From: an uncultured Prevotella sp. | GTDB lineage: Bacteria; Bacteroidota; Bacteroidia; Bacteroidales; Bacteroidaceae | Direction of reading: 5' to 3' | Assembly: GCA_945827565.1 (NCBI GenBank) | Contig: CALZNR010000044.1 | Span: 1 to 8,348 of the forward strand | Length of the DNA: 8,348 nucleotides | Shown: positions 5,815 to 8,348 of the stretch, piece by piece | Position numbering within the stretch: position 1 is the stretch's first letter | How the letters are laid out: each line of letters starts with the position of its first letter | Notes under the pieces: model-generated | What the model saw: only the letters and a program-made list of their open reading frames with translations | What the model was told of the DNA's origin: nothing | Database searches by the model: none | Position numbers and translations under genes: made by a program

Positions 5815-7421
5815 GATGGCTTTGGAGAATGTCTAAGGGCAACCGCCTGCAAGCACTGCTCAACGCCCTGTTGGGATTGGCAGGCGTAGCGGTAAGTCTG
5901 CTCTCAGTGTGGTGGGTGCAACGTGCCATCGACATTGCGGCGGGCAACATCAGCGGTTCGCTCTACATGGCGGTGGGCATCATGGCGCTGCTTATCCTCA
6001 CCGATTTTGCATTGAACATCGCCAAGGTATGGATAAAGAACATCCTGGGGGTCAAGGCCCAGAACCGTATGCAGCAACAACTGCTGTGCCATCTGCTGCA
6101 TGCAGAGTGGAACAGCAAGGAGCGGCATCACAGCGGAGATGTCATCAACCGCTTGGAACAAGATGTGCAGAAGGTGGTGGAATTTATCACCGAGGTGCTG
6201 CCCAACACCCTGTCTGTGATTGCACTCTTCCTGGGCGCCTTTGTATATCTGTACAGGATGGACCACATGCTTGCCATCATCACGGTCATCATGCTGCCCA
6301 TCTTCATCCTCTTCAGCAAGCTCTACATGCGCTATGGCAAGAAATACACCCGCCTGGTGAGAAACAGTGACAGCAAGGTGCAGAGTATATTGCAAGAAAC
6401 GGTGCAGCACCGCATGGTGGTGAAAACACTGGAGTGCATGCCACTGATGCTGCAACGACTGGAGACAACACACCAGCAACTGCGACACAATGTGAAACGG
6501 CAAACCACCTTCAAGCTCATCAGCAACCTCAGCATGAACGTTGGCTTTGCCGCCAGTTATCTGATAGCCTTTCTGTGGAGCACCACCCGACTGTATCACC
6601 ACACCCTGACTTTTGGAGGCATGACCGCCTTTCTGCAATTAGTCAACAGAATACAGTCGCCGGCAAGAGATCTGACACGCCTTGTCCCTGCCTTTGTGGC
6701 GGCCATGACGGCGGTGGAACGCTTGCGCGAACTGCAACAGCTACCCCTTGAAGAAGAGGGTGCCCCCTGCTTGATGAGCACACCCTGTGGCATACGAATA
6801 GACGATGTGTGCTACCGATACGACGACAGCGAGGAGGATTTGGTGCAGCACCTCTCGTTCAACTTTGCCCCAGGCACCTGCACCGCCATACTGGGAGAAA
6901 CGGGAGCAGGCAAGACCACTCTGCTGCGACTGATACTGGCTCTGCAGAAACCACGACAGGGCAGCATCACCTTTTACGATGACAAGCAAGAGGAACAGGC
7001 ATCGGCACTTACAAGATGCAACATCGTATATGTGCCGCAAGGCAACACCCTGATGAGCGGTTCCATACGAGACAACCTGCTGATGGCCAACGAGAGTGCC
7101 AGCGAAGAAGAACTGCAAGAAGCTCTGCACACCGCCTGTGCCGACTTTGTGATGCAACTGCCCGCACAACTGGACACCATGATAACAGAAGGCGGCGGCG
7201 GACTGAGCGAAGGACAGGCTCAGCGCATCGCCATTGCCCGCGCCCTGCTCCGCAAGAGAGGAGTGCTGCTGATGGACGAAGCCACCAGTGCACTGGACAA
7301 GGAGACCGAACAGCAGTTGCTGCACAATCTGCTGAACAGCCATCAACACACGGTTATCTGCGTAACACACCGCCTTGCCGTGACACAATACTGCGATCAA
7401 ATACTGAATATAAAGAGTTAG
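5811..7421 (+). CDS. ABC transporter, fused membrane and ATP-binding domains (exporter half-transporter)
   Basis: This is a type I exporter half-transporter expected to work as a dimer in the inner membrane. From the chosen ATG it has 536 residues. The in-frame GTG at 5772 would add 13 residues (GQRPTRPGRKQR) coded inside nadK. The N-terminal half holds hydrophobic segments at about 18-38, 52-72, 131-148, 150-169 and 242-258, plus a weaker one near 268-285. The nucleotide-binding domain has an A-loop tyrosine (about 337), Walker A GETGAGKT (362-369), Q-loop Gln410, signature LSEGQ (465-469, in place of LSGGQ), Walker B VLLMDE with catalytic Glu490, the D-loop SALD and H-loop His520. All ATPase residues are present. 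It is slightly shorter than typical (570-600) because both ends are trimmed. The substrate is unknown; lipid, peptide or drug export are all possible. The 4-nt overlap with nadK and the 26-nt gap to the C11 lipoprotein indicate one operon. Confidence 0.93.
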   Translation: MRWLWRMSKGNRLQALLNALLGLAGVAVSLLSVWWVQRAIDIAAGNISGSLYMAVGIMALLILTDFALNIAKVWIKNILGVKAQNRMQQQLLCHLLHAEWNSKERHHSGDVINRLEQDVQKVVEFITEVLPNTLSVIALFLGAFVYLYRMDHMLAIITVIMLPIFILFSKLYMRYGKKYTRLVRNSDSKVQSILQETVQHRMVVKTLECMPLMLQRLETTHQQLRHNVKRQTTFKLISNLSMNVGFAASYLIAFLWSTTRLYHHTLTFGGMTAFLQLVNRIQSPARDLTRLVPAFVAAMTAVERLRELQQLPLEEEGAPCLMSTPCGIRIDDVCYRYDDSEEDLVQHLSFNFAPGTCTAILGETGAGKTTLLRLILALQKPRQGSITFYDDKQEEQASALTRCNIVYVPQGNTLMSGSIRDNLLMANESASEEELQEALHTACADFVMQLPAQLDTMITEGGGGLSEGQAQRIAIARALLRKRGVLLMDEATSALDKETEQQLLHNLLNSHQHTVICVTHRLAVTQYCDQILNIKS

Positions 7422-7433
7422 AAAACCACAAAC

Positions 7434-7451
7434 ATGAACGAAAAGCCATGA
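7434..7451 (+). other. Five-codon mini-ORF overlapping the start of the C11 gene
   Basis: ATG at 7434 opens a reading frame MNEKP whose TGA (7449-7451) overlaps the next gene's ATG (7448-7450) in the ATGA arrangement. If used, it could couple ribosomes into the C11 gene after the ABC stop at 7421. There is no clear ribosome binding site, and chance is likely enough that this is only noted. Confidence 0.2.
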
Positions 7452-8348
7452 AGAAGAATCTTGCATTGTTTTTAATGCTGATATGCTGCACTTGCATCCA
7501 GATGGGATGCTCTGAAGATAACGACACACCTGTGCCACCCACAGCACCCGAAACACCACCCACGCCACCAGAGAAGACAGAGGCGGAAAAAACATACACT
7601 GTGATGGTTTTAGGTTGTGGAGGCGGCAACCTCGACTGCGAATTTGCCGTAGATGTACCCCTGTTGGCAAAGACCGTGAGCGAGCATGTGAACGTGGTGT
7701 GCCAGTACTCCTCATCCACCAACCTGGACGTTGAAGAAGGAGGTTATAAGCCTTTAGGCTCCCCCTCTACCACCTATCGCTTCAAGGTGACTCCCGACCT
7801 TCAGGTGGAAAACTACGAAGACTTCAAATACATGAGTGCTTCACAGGTGCCACTGTATAAAGATTCTACCGTGACCGACTTCATCAACTATGCGGTGGAA
7901 ACATGCCCTGCCGACGAGTATGTCATGGTGCTCTACAACCACGGCAGCGGCTTCAACCTCCAGTCGGGAGGATTGATGGACGAACTGCTGCAAGCAAGCA
8001 ACAGCACACCCATGATGCGCAGCGTGCTCTGCGATGACAACTTCTCACAGACCTCACTCACAGAGAAGACACTGTCGAAGGCCATCAAAAACTCCAAAGC
8101 ACCACACATGAAGGCAATCTACTTCTATGCCTGCAATCAAGCCATGGCAGAATGTTACTCCGAATTGTACCAGCAATGTGATTACATCATAGGTACTGCC
8201 CACGTCATGGTTGCCTTCGGAGAGATACTGCCTGCCCTTGTGCAACAGTTGGGAAACAAAGAGGCAGACAGCTTTGAGAAAAAAGTACAGAACTTCATGG
8301 ATGAAACAAGCAAATGGTGGCCAGACATGCACATGGAGGCAGAAGTTT
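7448..8348 (+). CDS. Clostripain family (peptidase C11) lipoprotein, 3' end outside the window
   Basis: 300 codons are visible before the window ends. The start ATG gives MKKNLALFLMLICC, a lipoprotein-type signal with the likely lipidated Cys21 (QMGC). The acidic SEDND directly after it resembles the surface-export signal described for Bacteroidota lipoproteins. A proline-rich linker follows (about 28-45), then a C11 domain: strand YTVMVLGCGGG (50-60), the catalytic histidine in YNHGSG (His165), and the catalytic cysteine in FYACNQAM (Cys229), followed by CDYIIGTAHVMVAFG (244-258). Family enzymes cut after basic residues, often following self-processing. The usual Asp two residues before the cysteine (DAC) is Tyr227 here, and the usual Glu in the later motif appears as His. 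Specificity or activity may therefore differ from clostripain. It probably acts at the cell surface and is cotranscribed with the ABC exporter. Confidence 0.85.
   Translation, partial: MKKNLALFLMLICCTCIQMGCSEDNDTPVPPTAPETPPTPPEKTEAEKTYTVMVLGCGGGNLDCEFAVDVPLLAKTVSEHVNVVCQYSSSTNLDVEEGGYKPLGSPSTTYRFKVTPDLQVENYEDFKYMSASQVPLYKDSTVTDFINYAVETCPADEYVMVLYNHGSGFNLQSGGLMDELLQASNSTPMMRSVLCDDNFSQTSLTEKTLSKAIKNSKAPHMKAIYFYACNQAMAECYSELYQQCDYIIGTAHVMVAFGEILPALVQQLGNKEADSFEKKVQNFMDETSKWWPDMHMEAEV

Noticed and set aside
6741..7715. 324-codon minus-strand open frame spanning the ABC gene end and C11 start
   Set aside because: It crosses two genes with clear motifs on the plus strand and has no recognisable domain.
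1..8348. CRISPR array, tRNA, rRNA, insertion sequence or phage module
   Set aside because: No spaced repeat series, cloverleaf, rRNA-like stretch, transposase, integrase or terminal inverted repeats were seen. The window is densely filled by recognised core genes.

Overview
The window looks like a chromosomal core segment from a Bacteroidota bacterium of the order Bacteroidales, probably Prevotella-like. The NAD kinase and PdxJ sequences match what I remember of that group. Candidate promoters fit the Bacteroidales -7 motif TAnnTTTG, and most genes have no Shine-Dalgarno sequence. The genus is an inference. No rRNA, tRNA, IS element, phage gene or CRISPR array is visible, and the genes are long, intact and tightly packed.

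Layout. The first 139 bases hold a 16-bp tandem repeat and a strong, probably bidirectional hairpin terminator. Positions 140 to 4765 are a minus-strand block. Read in the direction of transcription it is pdxJ (pyridoxine 5'-phosphate synthase), a DJ-1/YajL-like protein, recG (branched-DNA helicase) and, after a 264-nt gap with its own promoter signal, an exported M23 peptidase with a LysM domain. Positions 4766 to 4908 are a compact divergent control region. Positions 4909 to 8348 are a plus-strand block: NAD kinase, a fused ABC exporter half-transporter overlapping it by 4 nt, and the first 300 codons of a clostripain-family (C11) lipoprotein cut by the window edge.

How the genes relate. 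pdxJ and nadK make or activate two central cofactors (PLP and NADP) and diverge from one short region. Their predicted -7 elements face each other only 17 bp apart, and a perfect 8-bp inverted repeat lies over the pdxJ promoter, which suggests shared control. recG and the DJ-1-like gene are genome and protein maintenance functions carried along with pdxJ. The M23/LysM protein probably remodels peptidoglycan. On the plus side, the ABC exporter and the C11 lipoprotein look like an envelope or export pair attached to nadK by translational coupling. Their substrate cannot be read from the sequence.

I do not see a clear new multi-gene system. The best leads are the facing pdxJ/nadK promoters with an operator-like palindrome, and the exporter plus C11 lipoprotein pair, whose peptidase has an altered residue next to the predicted catalytic cysteine.
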